The notes: a model not told the origin generated them from the sequence alone. A DNA stretch of 64,000 nt from Nostoc sp. KVJ3 (GCF_026127265.1 NZ_WWFG01000002.1:2728001-2792000), one strand, 5' to 3'; numbered from the stretch's first letter, positions 34,443 to 43,621 are shown. Translations and numbers: made by a program.

Positions 34443-35123
34443 TCATCCTCCTAACTGCCGCAGCATCGCTTCTACTCTATCTACTCCTTGTGAGTCATTG
34501 CGCCGCTTGTATAAGTCGCGGGCTTTCTGAAGTAAGCTGTTGGCTTGTTTGGTTTGTCGTCGCTGTTTATACATCGAACCCATCAATTCATAAGTCTGGG
34601 CGTTGTTCTTATCCAGGTCGATTGCTTGTTGATATGCCCAGGTAGCTGCACTGTAGTCTCCTAGACGAGATTGTGTTACAGCCAATCCTAAATAGGCGTT
34701 AACGTTGTTACGGTTTAGCTGTATGGCCCGACGGTAGCCTTCTTTTGCTCCTGCGGTGTCTCCCAAGTTCGCTTTGATGTAACCCACGGCGTAGTAAAAA
34801 TCACTGTTGTTCGGGTTGATGGCGATCGCTCGACGATAAGCTGTTAATGCTGCCTGGTAATTTCCCTGTTGAGCATATAAGTAGCCGATACCTGAATGGA
34901 TTTTAGCATTTTTGGGATCTAGGCTTGCTGCTCGCTGATAAACTGCGATCGCACCACCATAATCAGAGGCATCCACTAACCTTCGTCCTTCCTCCAGTAG
35001 TTGTTTTAACTCTGGATTTTTGCCTTGTGCTACTAATACCTGAGCCTGGGCTACTGAAGGTATGGTGAAGGTAAAACATCCTAGTAACACCACACTAAAC
35101 ACGAATGATGTCGGCTTGTACAC
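34443..35123 (-). CDS. Exported TPR protein
   Basis: 226 residues. A signal peptide covers residues 1-27 (hydrophobic FVFSVVLLGCFTFTI, cleavage after VAQAQ). At least four consecutive TPRs follow (YGGAIAVYQRAASLDPKNA, NYQAALTAYRRAIAINPNN, AGAKEGYRRAIQLNRNN, YSAATWAYQQAIDLDKNN), then a basic helix. It is likely a periplasmic or lumenal scaffold; its partners are unknown. It meets the ABC relic tail to tail with two bases between. Confidence 0.8.
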   Translation of the reverse strand: MYKPTSFVFSVVLLGCFTFTIPSVAQAQVLVAQGKNPELKQLLEEGRRLVDASDYGGAIAVYQRAASLDPKNAKIHSGIGYLYAQQGNYQAALTAYRRAIAINPNNSDFYYAVGYIKANLGDTAGAKEGYRRAIQLNRNNVNAYLGLAVTQSRLGDYSAATWAYQQAIDLDKNNAQTYELMGSMYKQRRQTKQANSLLQKARDLYKRRNDSQGVDRVEAMLRQLGG

Positions 35124-35743
35124 AGTAAATTTCCTGAAATCTTAGAGAACTTTTTTCTTGTACATTAAAACAAAAATATGGACTTTTGAAAACTGTATTT
35201 ATTCGTATTAATTAAGATATTAATAGTTCATTCACCTCTCCTTCACAATCAGCATTACATAACAGGGTTTTTACTGAATAATAAAGTGTCAACTATCAAT
35301 CTGTAAATGGAGTTACCCTCCAGATAAATCAGTATAAATGTAAAACAAACCATTTTTTTGTTCAGTAGTTACACGTGTTATCCGCAAAAATACTACAGGT
35401 ATTTGACTTAATCCTAGACATTGAGTTGCCAAGCTTCCAGGGTTTGATATTCATTCCTATTTTTATTCCATTTAAGAACTATTTTTTAGTCTTTGATACT
35501 ACCATTTGAAAAGTTATCATCTCTACATTCACATTCTTTTTTGGTCGTTATACGGTAAGATAAGTTTAATCAGCAAAATGTTCCTTTAAGTCGTAGTTTC
35601 TATTGAGGACAATATTAAAATTCAAGGAGCAATTGCCAATTGTGTGAGAGGCTTTTTATCAGAATTATATTCTGTAATCAAATTTACAATTGCTCAAGGA
35701 TTCTGATAAATATAAACATATATCCTATCTAAGAGGTTAATTT
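35124..35743. other. Divergent gap upstream of TPR and YbjQ genes
   Basis: 620 AT-rich bases between two divergent genes. Near the YbjQ gene are two interleaved inverted pairs, GAGCAATTG (35627-35635) with CAATTGCTC (35687-35695) and TTTATCAGAAT (35655-35665) with ATTCTGATAAA (35700-35710). These could fold in the 5' leader of the YbjQ transcript. Nothing else was recognised. Confidence 0.4.
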
Positions 35744-36070
35744 ATGATTATAACTACTACTGATGTAATTCAAGGAGCCGTGATTGACTCATATTTAGGT
35801 ATCGTGACAGCAGAAGTAGTTTACGGCAGCAATTTCTTACGGGATTTTTTAGCTGGTATTCGCGATATTATCGGTGGACGCACTGGTAGCTATGAGCGTC
35901 TATTTGAGCAGGGTCAACGCAAGGCACTAGAAGAATTAGAACAACGGGCACAACGTTTAGGAGCAAATGCTGTAATTGGGATTGAAATTGATACTGGCAC
36001 AATCAATCTTGACCAGTCAGGAGTTCTTTTGCTGATTACTGCCACTGGCACTGCTGTAAGGATGCGTTAA
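35744..36070 (+). CDS. YbjQ-family (DUF74) protein
   Basis: 108 residues, the full length of the YbjQ/UPF0145 family, once called heavy-metal-binding. Conserved pieces are visible: IQGAVIDSYLGIVTAEVVYG, DFLAGIRDIIGGRTGSYE, ALEELEQRAQRLGANAVIGI and a final strand ITATGTAVRM. The structures known form pentamers; the physiological role is uncertain. An AAGAGG ribosome binding site lies just upstream of the ATG. Confidence 0.9.
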   Translation: MIITTTDVIQGAVIDSYLGIVTAEVVYGSNFLRDFLAGIRDIIGGRTGSYERLFEQGQRKALEELEQRAQRLGANAVIGIEIDTGTINLDQSGVLLLITATGTAVRMR

Positions 36071-36372
36071 TTTTAATTTTAATTATTTTTGATAATCATT
36101 ATAAAGAAGGTAGTTGATTGTAGCTAGCTAATAGTTATATTTTTATTTTAGAATTTTTATATGGATAATTTAGAAAAAATTATTAGGATATAAATAAATA
36201 CTAAATTGGATTACAAATTATTAACTACATATATTTTTTATGACTAAAGATGAAACATTAACTATTTCTATTGATAGAGATAAAGCAGATGATTTAGTTA
36301 TTTAATTTGAAGTATAAGCATGAATATACCTGAACATAAGCTTTGCTGAAATAGCACTGGAGAATATAAGCT
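36071..36372. other. Gap with a possible 21-codon ORF
   Basis: AT-rich. A 21-codon frame at 36240-36305 (MTKDETLTISIDRDKADDLVI) has plausible composition but no clear ribosome binding site; it may be a gene remnant. Nothing else was seen. Confidence 0.25.
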
Positions 36373-37005
36373 ATGTCATACGTAAATCGCGCAGGGAATG
36401 ACGTTATTCCTACTGAGAGTGTAATAGCAGGTCGAGTAGCCGAATATCACGATCTTGTTCGCTGGGGGCCGATTATTGCTGGTTTGTTGGTTTCTTTAGC
36501 TACACAATTAATTTTGAGTTCTATAATTGGTGCGATCGCAGCTGGTGCAGTTGAAGGTTCAGGTGCGCCCAGATCAATTGCTCCTAATGCTGCTGGTAGT
36601 GCGGGGCTTTGGTCAACTATCGCTTTGTTGATTTCTCTATTTACCGGTGGTTGGGTGACAGCCCGTGCTTGTGGGCCAATGAACCGCAATACAGCCCTTC
36701 TCAACGGCGCAATTCTTTGGGCAACGACTTTGGCAGTTAGCTCATGGCTATTTGCAAGTGGAGTATCCGGTGCTTTTGGTGTTGCTGCTTCCAACGCTGG
36801 GGAAGTGATAAATCAGGTACAACAACAAGGTGGTCTTAATGTACCGCGAACAAACGTCACTGCTCAAGAAGCTCGTCAACTGGCAGCAAATGTACGTTCG
36901 GGATTGTGGTGGTTTGTGTTTGGTTCTTTGTTGAGTTTAGTAGCGGCAATGATGGGAGCTGTAGCTGGTGTTCGCAGTCCTCGGACTAACAATTACAATC
37001 CTTAA
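36373..37005 (+). CDS. Four-helix membrane protein of unknown function
   Basis: 210 residues. Hydrophobic segments lie at about 32-58 (WGPIIAGLLVSLATQLILSS), 78-98 (LWSTIALLISLFTGGWVTA), 108-130 and 175-198 (SGLWWFVFGSLLSLVAAMMG). The loop between helices 3 and 4 is polar (about 140-170). Similar proteins in cyanobacteria and proteobacteria are annotated only as membrane proteins. A terminator follows at 37052. Confidence 0.75.
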   Translation: MSYVNRAGNDVIPTESVIAGRVAEYHDLVRWGPIIAGLLVSLATQLILSSIIGAIAAGAVEGSGAPRSIAPNAAGSAGLWSTIALLISLFTGGWVTARACGPMNRNTALLNGAILWATTLAVSSWLFASGVSGAFGVAASNAGEVINQVQQQGGLNVPRTNVTAQEARQLAANVRSGLWWFVFGSLLSLVAAMMGAVAGVRSPRTNNYNP

Positions 37006-37050
37006 ATAATTGAACTGTCTGAAAAATCAAATGTTATTTATTCTAAATAG

Positions 37051-37078
37051 AAGCATCTTGAAAAAGGTGCTTTTTTTA
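37051..37078 (+). terminator. Intrinsic terminator after membrane protein gene
   Basis: AGCATCTT (37052-37059) pairs with AAGGTGCT (37064-37071), including one G-T pair, around GAAA, followed by a run of T. Confidence 0.75.
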
Positions 37079-37160
37079 TTTAGTAAATTTACTAAATAAT
37101 CGCGATATTTTTGATGGTTATTTTTATAAGTAAATGAAACGAAAATTTTAATGCCACAGA

Positions 37161-37421
37161 TCACCACTTCAGATATGAAGCTTCTATTCCCTGTTCACGG
37201 CGAATTTTGCCATCTTTTTCAAACCAAGCAATTACTTGCGGCGCTGTCAAATCTTCAATAGCAACACCGTATACTTGCGCGATATGCTTCAACAGCTTAA
37301 GTGATGAAATTGTCAATCTTGTTAAAAACTTTTCTGGGGAAGACAACAAAGCCGCGTCTACTTTTGCCGACTCTTCCAGAGTTAAAAATTGTGCTGAGGG
37401 TTGCTGTGGTGGTACGTCCAT
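37161..37421 (-). CDS. Conserved hypothetical protein next to sufR
   Basis: 86 residues, soluble, largely helical. Landmarks: FLTLEESAKVDAALLSSPEK, RLTISSLKLLKHIAQVYGV and DLTAPQVIAWFEKDGKIRRE. It lies downstream of sufR on the same strand, 65 bases after its stop codon, and may be co-transcribed. I recall it only as a cyanobacterial hypothetical. Confidence 0.6.
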   Translation of the reverse strand: MDVPPQQPSAQFLTLEESAKVDAALLSSPEKFLTRLTISSLKLLKHIAQVYGVAIEDLTAPQVIAWFEKDGKIRREQGIEASYLKW

Positions 37422-37486
37422 AAACGCGATCTCAAATTTAGTTGATTATTAGGGGTGGGGAGTGGGGAGTAGTTTTCACAAAATAA

Positions 37487-38170
37487 TTAATGACGAATTT
37501 GTACCAAATAGCCACAACGATGTTCGCCATCAATAATCCAGTGGGTGCGTTCTACGGTACAATCTGGTAGTACGGCTGCAAACATTTCTAATTCGTGACC
37601 ACAAATGCTGGGAAAAGACTCGGCAACGTTGGAAATGGCGCAATTATGCTCCATTAAGATAAAGCGATCGCACTCAAAAGAGTCACTCACCTCAACTGGG
37701 TGATATTCAGCCATGAAGCCTTCCGCTTTTCTCAATTCTACTAAGTTCGCTACCCGTTCTCGCAGTGAACCGTTACCAACGCGATCGCGATATTCTAATG
37801 CTTTGCGCTCCCACTGTTTCTGTAAAATTGATGTAAATTGGTCGTGTCCTACCGTTTCAGCTAAGGTGTCTAGCAGCGAAACCGCAAAATTTCCGTGGCC
37901 ATCACCAAAGCGATCGCTCATTGTTCGATGCAAGCGATCGCGTCCTTGACGACTCAGTTCATAAAGATGCTGTGGCCGCCCCATCCCCGCCGCCTGTACT
38001 GATGTCGAATACAAAACTAGCTCCTCCGTCTCCAAATCTTTCAGATGGCGACGAATGGCTTGGGGGGTAACTTCTAAAACTTCAGCTAGCTCTAAAGCCG
38101 TTGCTTTTTCATGTTTGTGCAGATACTCAAGGATATCTTGCTTGGTTGAGGACTGGTGAGTAGTCGCCAT
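37487..38170 (-). CDS. sufR: Iron-sulfur cluster biosynthesis repressor SufR
   Basis: 227 residues from ATG 38170 (MATTHQSSTKQD); starts at 38176 or 38206 are possible but add weak sequence. A DeoR/ArsR-like winged helix covers about 13-65 (ATALELAEVLEVTPQAIRRH). Three C-terminal cysteines with spacing CX12CX13C (NC..IC..DC) match the 4Fe-4S ligands of SufR. The holo-protein represses sufBCDS and its own gene when iron-sulfur clusters are sufficient. It is divergent from sufB; two operator-like sites lie between them. Confidence 0.95.
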   Translation of the reverse strand: MATTHQSSTKQDILEYLHKHEKATALELAEVLEVTPQAIRRHLKDLETEELVLYSTSVQAAGMGRPQHLYELSRQGRDRLHRTMSDRFGDGHGNFAVSLLDTLAETVGHDQFTSILQKQWERKALEYRDRVGNGSLRERVANLVELRKAEGFMAEYHPVEVSDSFECDRFILMEHNCAISNVAESFPSICGHELEMFAAVLPDCTVERTHWIIDGEHRCGYLVQIRH

Positions 38171-38233
38171 CTTCATTTGGTGCAAGACGTTCAGCGAACG
38201 TCCCAAAAATTTCTGGGAAAATTTGACTTTGAC

Positions 38234-38247
38234 AACATTGTTGTTGT
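38234..38247. promoter_or_regulatory. SufR operator 1, CAAC-N6-GTTG
   Basis: CAACATTGTTGTTG, matching the CAAC-N6-GTTG inverted repeat reported as the SufR site in Synechocystis. It is the site nearer to sufR. Confidence 0.75.
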
Positions 38248-38278
38248 TAATCTAGCGTAAAATGAAGATAGGTTAAAC

Positions 38279-38292
38279 AACAATGAAGTTGT
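38279..38292. promoter_or_regulatory. SufR operator 2, CAAC-N6-GTTG
   Basis: CAACAATGAAGTTG, within the longer palindrome AAACAAC...GTTGTTT. It is the site nearer to sufB, 45 bases from operator 1 (four to five helical turns). Confidence 0.8.
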
Positions 38293-38411
38293 TTTAGTCT
38301 CCACCACTATTCTAGCAGCCGTGCAACCATTCCGTAACCTGATATGGGAATCGGTTAGCCGCAGCCCGTCTCCCATCCTAAAAGAGTTCTGAACACGAGA
38401 GATTATTACTG

Positions 38412-39851
38412 ATGAGTGCCACTGTCAAAACCTTAGTCAACCAACCCTACAAGTACGGCTTTGTTACCGATATTGAAGCTGACACAATTGAGCGTGGACT
38501 AGACGAGGACGTTATCCGCTTGATCTCCTCTAAGAAGAACGAGCCGCAGTTCATGCTGGACTTTCGCCTCAGAGCTTATCGCCAGTGGCAAAAAATGACG
38601 GAACCAACTTGGCCGAATGTCAAGTATCCGCCAATCAATTATCAGGATATCATTTATTATTCAGCGCCAAAACAAAAGAAAAAAAAGCTGAACAGCTTGG
38701 ATGAAGTTGATCCAACCCTGTTAGAAACCTTTGAAAAGTTAGGCATTTCCCTATCTGAACAGAAGCGACTCGCAAATGTCGCCGTCGATGCGATTTTCGA
38801 TAGCGTCTCTGTTGCTACTACATTTAAAGAAAAGTTAGCGGAAGATGGTGTTATTTTCTGCTCCTTTTCGGAAGCGTTACAAGAACACCCAGAATTAATT
38901 AAAAAATATCTGGGTAGTGTCGTTCCCATCGCTGACAATTATTTTGCCGCCTTGAACGCCGCGGTATTTAGCGATGGTTCTTTTGTCTATATTCCTAAAG
39001 GCGTAAAATGCCCAATGGAACTGTCTACCTACTTCCGCATCAACTCTGGTGATACGGGACAATTTGAGCGGACTTTGATTGTCGCCGAAGAAGGTAGTTA
39101 TGTTTCTTACCTTGAAGGTTGCACCGCACCAATGTATGACAGCAACCAGTTGCACGCCGCCGTTGTGGAACTTGTCGCCCTCGACAATGCCGAAATTAAA
39201 TACTCTACTGTGCAAAACTGGTACGCTGGCGATGCAAACGGTAAAGGCGGTATTTACAACTTTGTCACCAAGCGCGGTTTGTGTCAGGGTGTAAATTCCA
39301 AGATTTCCTGGACTCAAGTAGAAACAGGTTCGGCAATTACTTGGAAATATCCTAGCTGTGTGTTGGTGGGTGATAACTCTGTGGGTGAGTTTTACTCGGT
39401 GGCGCTGACAAATCATCAGCAGCAAGCTGATACTGGCAGTAAGATGATTCACGTAGGTAAGAATACCCGCAGTACAATTATTTCTAAGGGAATCTCCGCA
39501 GGTAAATCTAGCAATAGCTACCGGGGTTTGGTGAAAGTTAACCCGACGGCTAAAGGGGCGAGAAATTATTCTCAGTGCGACTCGATGCTAATTGGGGATA
39601 ATGCCCATGCGAATACTTTCCCTTATATTCAGGTGCAGAATAATACTGCGAAGGTGGAGCATGAAGCTTCTACTTCTAAGATTGGGGAAGATCAGTTATT
39701 TTACTTTGCTCAACGGGGTATTTCTTCGGAAGATGCTATTTCGATGATGATTAGCGGCTTCTGTAAGGATGTTTTTAATCAGCTACCGATGGAGTTTGCT
39801 GTGGAAGCTGATAAGTTGTTGAGTTTGAAGTTGGAAGGTAGTGTTGGATAA
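38412..39851 (+). CDS. sufB: Fe-S cluster scaffold protein SufB
   Basis: 479 residues, the usual length. SufB is the main scaffold of the SufBC2D complex on which clusters are built. The conserved parts are evident: GFVTDIEADTIERGLDEDVI at the N-terminus, GVIFCSFSEALQEHPELI, FVYIPKGVKCPMELSTYFRI, the beta-helix core with GKNTRSTIISKGISAGKS, YSQCDSMLIG (a cysteine near the cluster site) and the C-terminal LFYFAQRGISSEDA. First gene of the operon sufB-C-D-S, expected to be repressed by SufR. Confidence 0.97.
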   Translation: MSATVKTLVNQPYKYGFVTDIEADTIERGLDEDVIRLISSKKNEPQFMLDFRLRAYRQWQKMTEPTWPNVKYPPINYQDIIYYSAPKQKKKKLNSLDEVDPTLLETFEKLGISLSEQKRLANVAVDAIFDSVSVATTFKEKLAEDGVIFCSFSEALQEHPELIKKYLGSVVPIADNYFAALNAAVFSDGSFVYIPKGVKCPMELSTYFRINSGDTGQFERTLIVAEEGSYVSYLEGCTAPMYDSNQLHAAVVELVALDNAEIKYSTVQNWYAGDANGKGGIYNFVTKRGLCQGVNSKISWTQVETGSAITWKYPSCVLVGDNSVGEFYSVALTNHQQQADTGSKMIHVGKNTRSTIISKGISAGKSSNSYRGLVKVNPTAKGARNYSQCDSMLIGDNAHANTFPYIQVQNNTAKVEHEASTSKIGEDQLFYFAQRGISSEDAISMMISGFCKDVFNQLPMEFAVEADKLLSLKLEGSVG

Positions 39852-39910
39852 GTGGAAGGAAGGATAAACACAGGGACATCCGCGTTCTGTGTTTATCTTT
39901 TGGAAGAATG

Positions 39911-39950
39911 ACGAACCGCGAAGACGCTAAGAGCGCGAAGAGAGAAAGGA
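39911..39950. repeat. Short repeat between sufB and sufC
   Basis: ACGAACCGCGAAGACGCTAA followed by GAGCGCGAAGAGAGAAAGGA. A related copy lies in frame inside sufD at 41393-41431. Its end supplies part of the purine-rich leader (AAAGGAG) before sufC. Confidence 0.7.
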
Positions 39951-39956
39951 GAGAAG

Positions 39957-40745
39957 ATGATTATTGAAAATAGTGAAGTTGTGCTGTCGGTACGGAATCT
40001 GACGGCTAATGTTGATGGGACACCGATTTTGAAAGGTGTGAATCTGGAGGTGCGATCGGGTGAAATTCATGCGATTATGGGGCCGAATGGTTCTGGTAAG
40101 AGTACTTTTTCTAAGGTGTTGGCTGGGCATCCGGCTTATGAGGTGACTGGCGGTGAGGTGATTTTTCAGGGGCAAAATCTGCTGGAGTTGGAACCGGAGG
40201 AACGAGCCAGAAGTGGTGTGTTTTTGGCGTTTCAGTATCCGTTAGAAATTCCGGGTGTGAGCAATTTGGATTTCTTGCGGGTGGCGTACAATTCTCGTCG
40301 TAAGGCGCAAGGTTTAGAGGAAATTGACGCTTTTGATTTTGACGATTTGATTGAGGAAAAGCTGGATGTGGTGAAGATGAATCCCAGTTTTCTCAGTCGG
40401 AGTTTGAATGAAGGGTTTTCTGGTGGTGAGAAGAAGCGGAATGAAATTCTGCAAATGGCTCTGCTGGAACCAAAGTTGGGAATTTTGGATGAGACTGATT
40501 CGGGTTTGGATATTGACGCGCTCAGAATTGTAGCGAATGGGGTAAATCAACTGGCAAGTCCAGAAAATTCTACGATTTTGATTACTCATTATCAACGATT
40601 ACTTGATTATATTGTGCCTGATTTTGTACATGTGATGGCACAGGGGCAGATTATTACTAGCGGTGGTAAAGAACTGGCGTTGGAGTTAGAGTCTCGCGGT
40701 TATGACTGGGTACTAGAAGAATTTGCTGCTGGGGTGGGTGTGTAA
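39957..40745 (+). CDS. sufC: Suf system ATPase SufC
   Basis: 262 residues. ABC-type ATPase that drives conformational change in SufBC2D. Walker A GPNGSGKST is at residues 42-50, the signature LNEGFSGGEKKR about residues 147-158, Walker B LGILDETDSGLD soon after and the H-loop ITHYQR. GAGAGAAG-rich DNA before the ATG gives a strong ribosome binding site. The stop codon shares one base with the start of sufD (TAATG). Confidence 0.97.
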   Translation: MIIENSEVVLSVRNLTANVDGTPILKGVNLEVRSGEIHAIMGPNGSGKSTFSKVLAGHPAYEVTGGEVIFQGQNLLELEPEERARSGVFLAFQYPLEIPGVSNLDFLRVAYNSRRKAQGLEEIDAFDFDDLIEEKLDVVKMNPSFLSRSLNEGFSGGEKKRNEILQMALLEPKLGILDETDSGLDIDALRIVANGVNQLASPENSTILITHYQRLLDYIVPDFVHVMAQGQIITSGGKELALELESRGYDWVLEEFAAGVGV

Positions 40746-42121
40746 TGAGTATTCAAGTATCTCCTAGTCCAATTCCTAATTCAAATGCAGTCAGTTTGAC
40801 ATCGACTCTGTTAGATAGAGATGATTATCTGACTGGGTTGTTAAATCTAGTAACAGAAACGAAAACAGCAGGTTGGTTGCAGGAATTACGCCAAGGTGCT
40901 GCTAATTGGGTACGTCATTCGATTATCCCAACTACCCGCGAGGAAGAATGGCGGTTTACTGATTTGTCGTCTCTGCGAAAGGTGCAATTTAATAATGTAG
41001 AGACGCGAAAATTCGCGTCTTTGCAATTTGATATTTTGCCAGAGGCGGCTAATAGTCGTTTGGTTTTTGTTAATGGCGTTTTTGCGCCGGAGTTATCCGC
41101 AGTTTCAGATTTACCATCTGGAGTTGTGGTGAGTAATTTGGCTGGTTTGTCTACGGTTGAGCAGGAGGGTGTACGGCAGTATTTAGCTCAAGCTGAGGGA
41201 GCGCAGGAAGTTTTTACTGCTCTCAATACGGCTGGGATAACTGATGCTGCTGTGGTGTGGGTGAAGAAGAATGTGGTGGTAGAAACGCTAATTCATTTGG
41301 TGTTTATTTCTGGTGAGACGCTGACGATTTCGCAGCCGCGTTGTTTGGTGGTGGCGGAAAGTGGTTCGCAGGTGAGGTTGGTTGAGGAGTATACGAACCG
41401 CCAAGGCGCAGAGAGCGCGGAGGAAGAGGGAGTATATTTTACTAATGCGGTTACGGAAGTTTGGGTTGGTGACAATGCCCAGGTGAGTCATACTAGGGTT
41501 GAGCGGGAAGGTGCAGAGGCTTTTCATATTGGGAAAACTGCGATCGCACAGGCTCGTGATAGTCGATATACTTGTCATGCCATAAGTTTAGGGGCGAAGT
41601 TTTCACGGCACAATTTGGAAGTTTTGCAAACTGGTGAGCAGACGGAAACTACTCTCAATGGGTTGACGGTAATTTCTGGTAAGCAGTTGTCTGATACTCA
41701 CAGTGCGATCGCACTTAACTATCCTCATGGTACAAGCGATCAATTGCATAAATGTATTGTAGGCGATCGCGCTCATGCGGTGTTCAATGGTAAAGTTTTT
41801 GTACCCAAACCAGCACAGTTGACTAATGCAGCCCAGTTGAATCGCAATTTGCTGCTGTCATCGAAAGCCAGAGTTGATACCAAACCCCAATTAGAAATTA
41901 CAGCAGATAATGTCAAATGCGCTCACGGTGCTACCGTTAGCCAATTGGAAGATGACGAAATATTCTATCTGCAAAGTCGGGGTATTGATGCAAACGATGC
42001 TCGCAAGTTGTTAATTAACGCCTTCGCTGCTGAAGTCATCAACAAAATACCTGTTCCTTCTCTGCGAGAAATCCTTTTAAACACAGTCAATAATCTTAAG
42101 TCCATATTGCTTGACTCTTGA
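40745..42121 (+). CDS. sufD: Suf scaffold partner protein SufD
   Basis: 458 residues. It pairs with SufB in the SufBC2D scaffold. Landmarks are REEEWRFTDLSSLRKVQF near the N-terminus and the C-terminal AHGATVSQLEDDEIFYLQSR and IDANDARKLLINAFAAEVI. Two segments look like in-frame repeat insertions: residues about 84-94 (VETRKFASL), encoded by a perfect palindrome AGACGCGAAAATTCGCGTCT at 41001-41020, and residues about 217-229 (NRQGAESAEEEG), encoded by a copy of the sufB-sufC intergenic repeat. Both keep the frame, so the protein is probably functional. Confidence 0.95.
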   Translation: MSIQVSPSPIPNSNAVSLTSTLLDRDDYLTGLLNLVTETKTAGWLQELRQGAANWVRHSIIPTTREEEWRFTDLSSLRKVQFNNVETRKFASLQFDILPEAANSRLVFVNGVFAPELSAVSDLPSGVVVSNLAGLSTVEQEGVRQYLAQAEGAQEVFTALNTAGITDAAVVWVKKNVVVETLIHLVFISGETLTISQPRCLVVAESGSQVRLVEEYTNRQGAESAEEEGVYFTNAVTEVWVGDNAQVSHTRVEREGAEAFHIGKTAIAQARDSRYTCHAISLGAKFSRHNLEVLQTGEQTETTLNGLTVISGKQLSDTHSAIALNYPHGTSDQLHKCIVGDRAHAVFNGKVFVPKPAQLTNAAQLNRNLLLSSKARVDTKPQLEITADNVKCAHGATVSQLEDDEIFYLQSRGIDANDARKLLINAFAAEVINKIPVPSLREILLNTVNNLKSILLDS

Positions 42122-42271
42122 AGAAATTTTAGATTTTAGATTTTAGATTTTGGATTAAAGATTCAAAATCTAAAGTTTAAAAAGGTTTCAAGCCTCAATC
42201 CGAATTTTAGATTTTAGCTCAAATTTTCAAATCTAAAATCCCAAATCCCAAATTGTTGGACTAATCTACCA
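42122..42271. repeat. Heptamer-type repeats between sufD and sufS
   Basis: Repeated ATTTTAG/TTTAGAT units with inverted copies (AAAATCTAAA). This is the short tandem repeat style common in Nostoc intergenic DNA. Confidence 0.6.
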
Positions 42272-43534
42272 ATGACTTTCACCTCTACCAAAACCCTTGC
42301 TGATAAAGTTCGCGCTGACTTCCCAATTTTGCATCAGGAAGTCAATGATAAACCCTTAGTTTATCTTGATAATGCAGCGACATCGCAAAAGCCTTTGTTC
42401 GTATTAAATACCCTGCGGGATTATTACGAGCAATATAATGCTAACGTGCATCGCGGTGCCCATACCCTAAGTGCTAAAGCTACTGATGCTTATGAAGGTG
42501 CTAGAGATAAAATTGCTAAATTTATTAATGCTGCATCGCGTCAGGAAATCGTCTACACCCGCAACGCAACTGAGGCTATTAACTTAGTAGCCTACAGTTG
42601 GGGAATGAATAATTTGCAGCCGGGAGATGAAATTATTCTCTCGGTGATGGAACACCACAGTAATATTGTACCTTGGCAATTTGTAGCCCAAAAGACGGGT
42701 GCAGTCCTGAAATTTGTAGAATTAACACCAGAAGAAACTTTTGATTTGGAGCAGTTTAAAAAGCTGATTTCCGAGAAAACTAAGTTGGTGTCAGTGGTGC
42801 ATATTTCTAATGCCTTGGGTTGCATTAACCCAGTGGAAGAAATTGCTGCGATCGCACACAAATATGGTGCTAAATTCTTAGTTGATGCTTGCCAAAGTGT
42901 CCCTCATGTGCATGTCGATGTGCAGCAGATAGATTGTGATTGGTTGGTAGCTTCCGGCCATAAAATGTGCGCGCCAACTGGGATAGGCTTTCTGTATGGC
43001 AAGTTGGAGTTGCTAGAATCAATGCCACCATTTTTTGGTGGTGGTGAGATGATTGCAGAGGTATATTTAGACCATTCTACTTATGCAGAGTTACCGCATA
43101 AATTTGAAGCTGGTACACCTGCAATTGGCGAAGCGATCGCACTTGGCGCTGCAATAGATTATCTTAGCAGTATAGGCATGGATAAAATCCACGCCTACGA
43201 AGCAGAATTAACAGCTTATTTGTTCCAACAATTAGAGCAAATTCCCCAAATTAGAATTTACGGCCCCAAACCAAATACTAAAGGGGAAGGTAGAGCCGCT
43301 CTTGCATCATTCACCGCCGGGGAAGTCCACGCTAACGACTTATCTACATTATTAGATCAAGAAGGCGTTGCTATCCGTTCTGGACACCATTGTACTCAAC
43401 CATTACACCGTTATTTAGGTCTTGCTGCAACCGCACGAGCAAGTCTATCTTTCTACAACACCCGCGAAGAAATTGACGTTTTCATCAAAGCACTGAAAGA
43501 AACTCTGGACTTTTTTGCAGGTTTCCTTGCTTAA
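42272..43534 (+). CDS. sufS: Cysteine desulfurase SufS
   Basis: 420 residues, group II (SufS/CsdA) PLP enzyme that takes sulfur from cysteine for cluster assembly. The PLP lysine is K231 in ASGHKMCAPTGIGFLYG, and the persulfide-bearing cysteine is C374 in RSGHHCTQPLHRYLG. YLDNAATSQKP and NVHRGAHTLS are typical of the N-terminal part. It is separated from sufD by 150 bases of TTTTAGA-type 7-mer repeat but is most likely part of the same operon. sufE is not in the window. Confidence 0.97.
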   Translation: MTFTSTKTLADKVRADFPILHQEVNDKPLVYLDNAATSQKPLFVLNTLRDYYEQYNANVHRGAHTLSAKATDAYEGARDKIAKFINAASRQEIVYTRNATEAINLVAYSWGMNNLQPGDEIILSVMEHHSNIVPWQFVAQKTGAVLKFVELTPEETFDLEQFKKLISEKTKLVSVVHISNALGCINPVEEIAAIAHKYGAKFLVDACQSVPHVHVDVQQIDCDWLVASGHKMCAPTGIGFLYGKLELLESMPPFFGGGEMIAEVYLDHSTYAELPHKFEAGTPAIGEAIALGAAIDYLSSIGMDKIHAYEAELTAYLFQQLEQIPQIRIYGPKPNTKGEGRAALASFTAGEVHANDLSTLLDQEGVAIRSGHHCTQPLHRYLGLAATARASLSFYNTREEIDVFIKALKETLDFFAGFLA

Positions 43535-43557
43535 AGTTACAAAATTTTCAGAAACTG

Positions 43558-43621
43558 ATTGTGCATTGCGGTGAAAAATCCTTGTAGAGGCGTAAAATTT
43601 TACGTCTCTACATTCAAGTTC
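43558..43621. repeat. 64-bp interspersed repeat, copy 2
   Basis: Nearly identical and same orientation as 17389-17452, including the palindrome around GTAAAATTTTAC. It is located just past the sufS stop codon and could fold as a 3' structure. Confidence 0.85.

Noticed and set aside
38895..39452. 185-codon ORF antisense to sufB
   Set aside because: Shadow of a strongly conserved gene in the opposite frame; no independent evidence.
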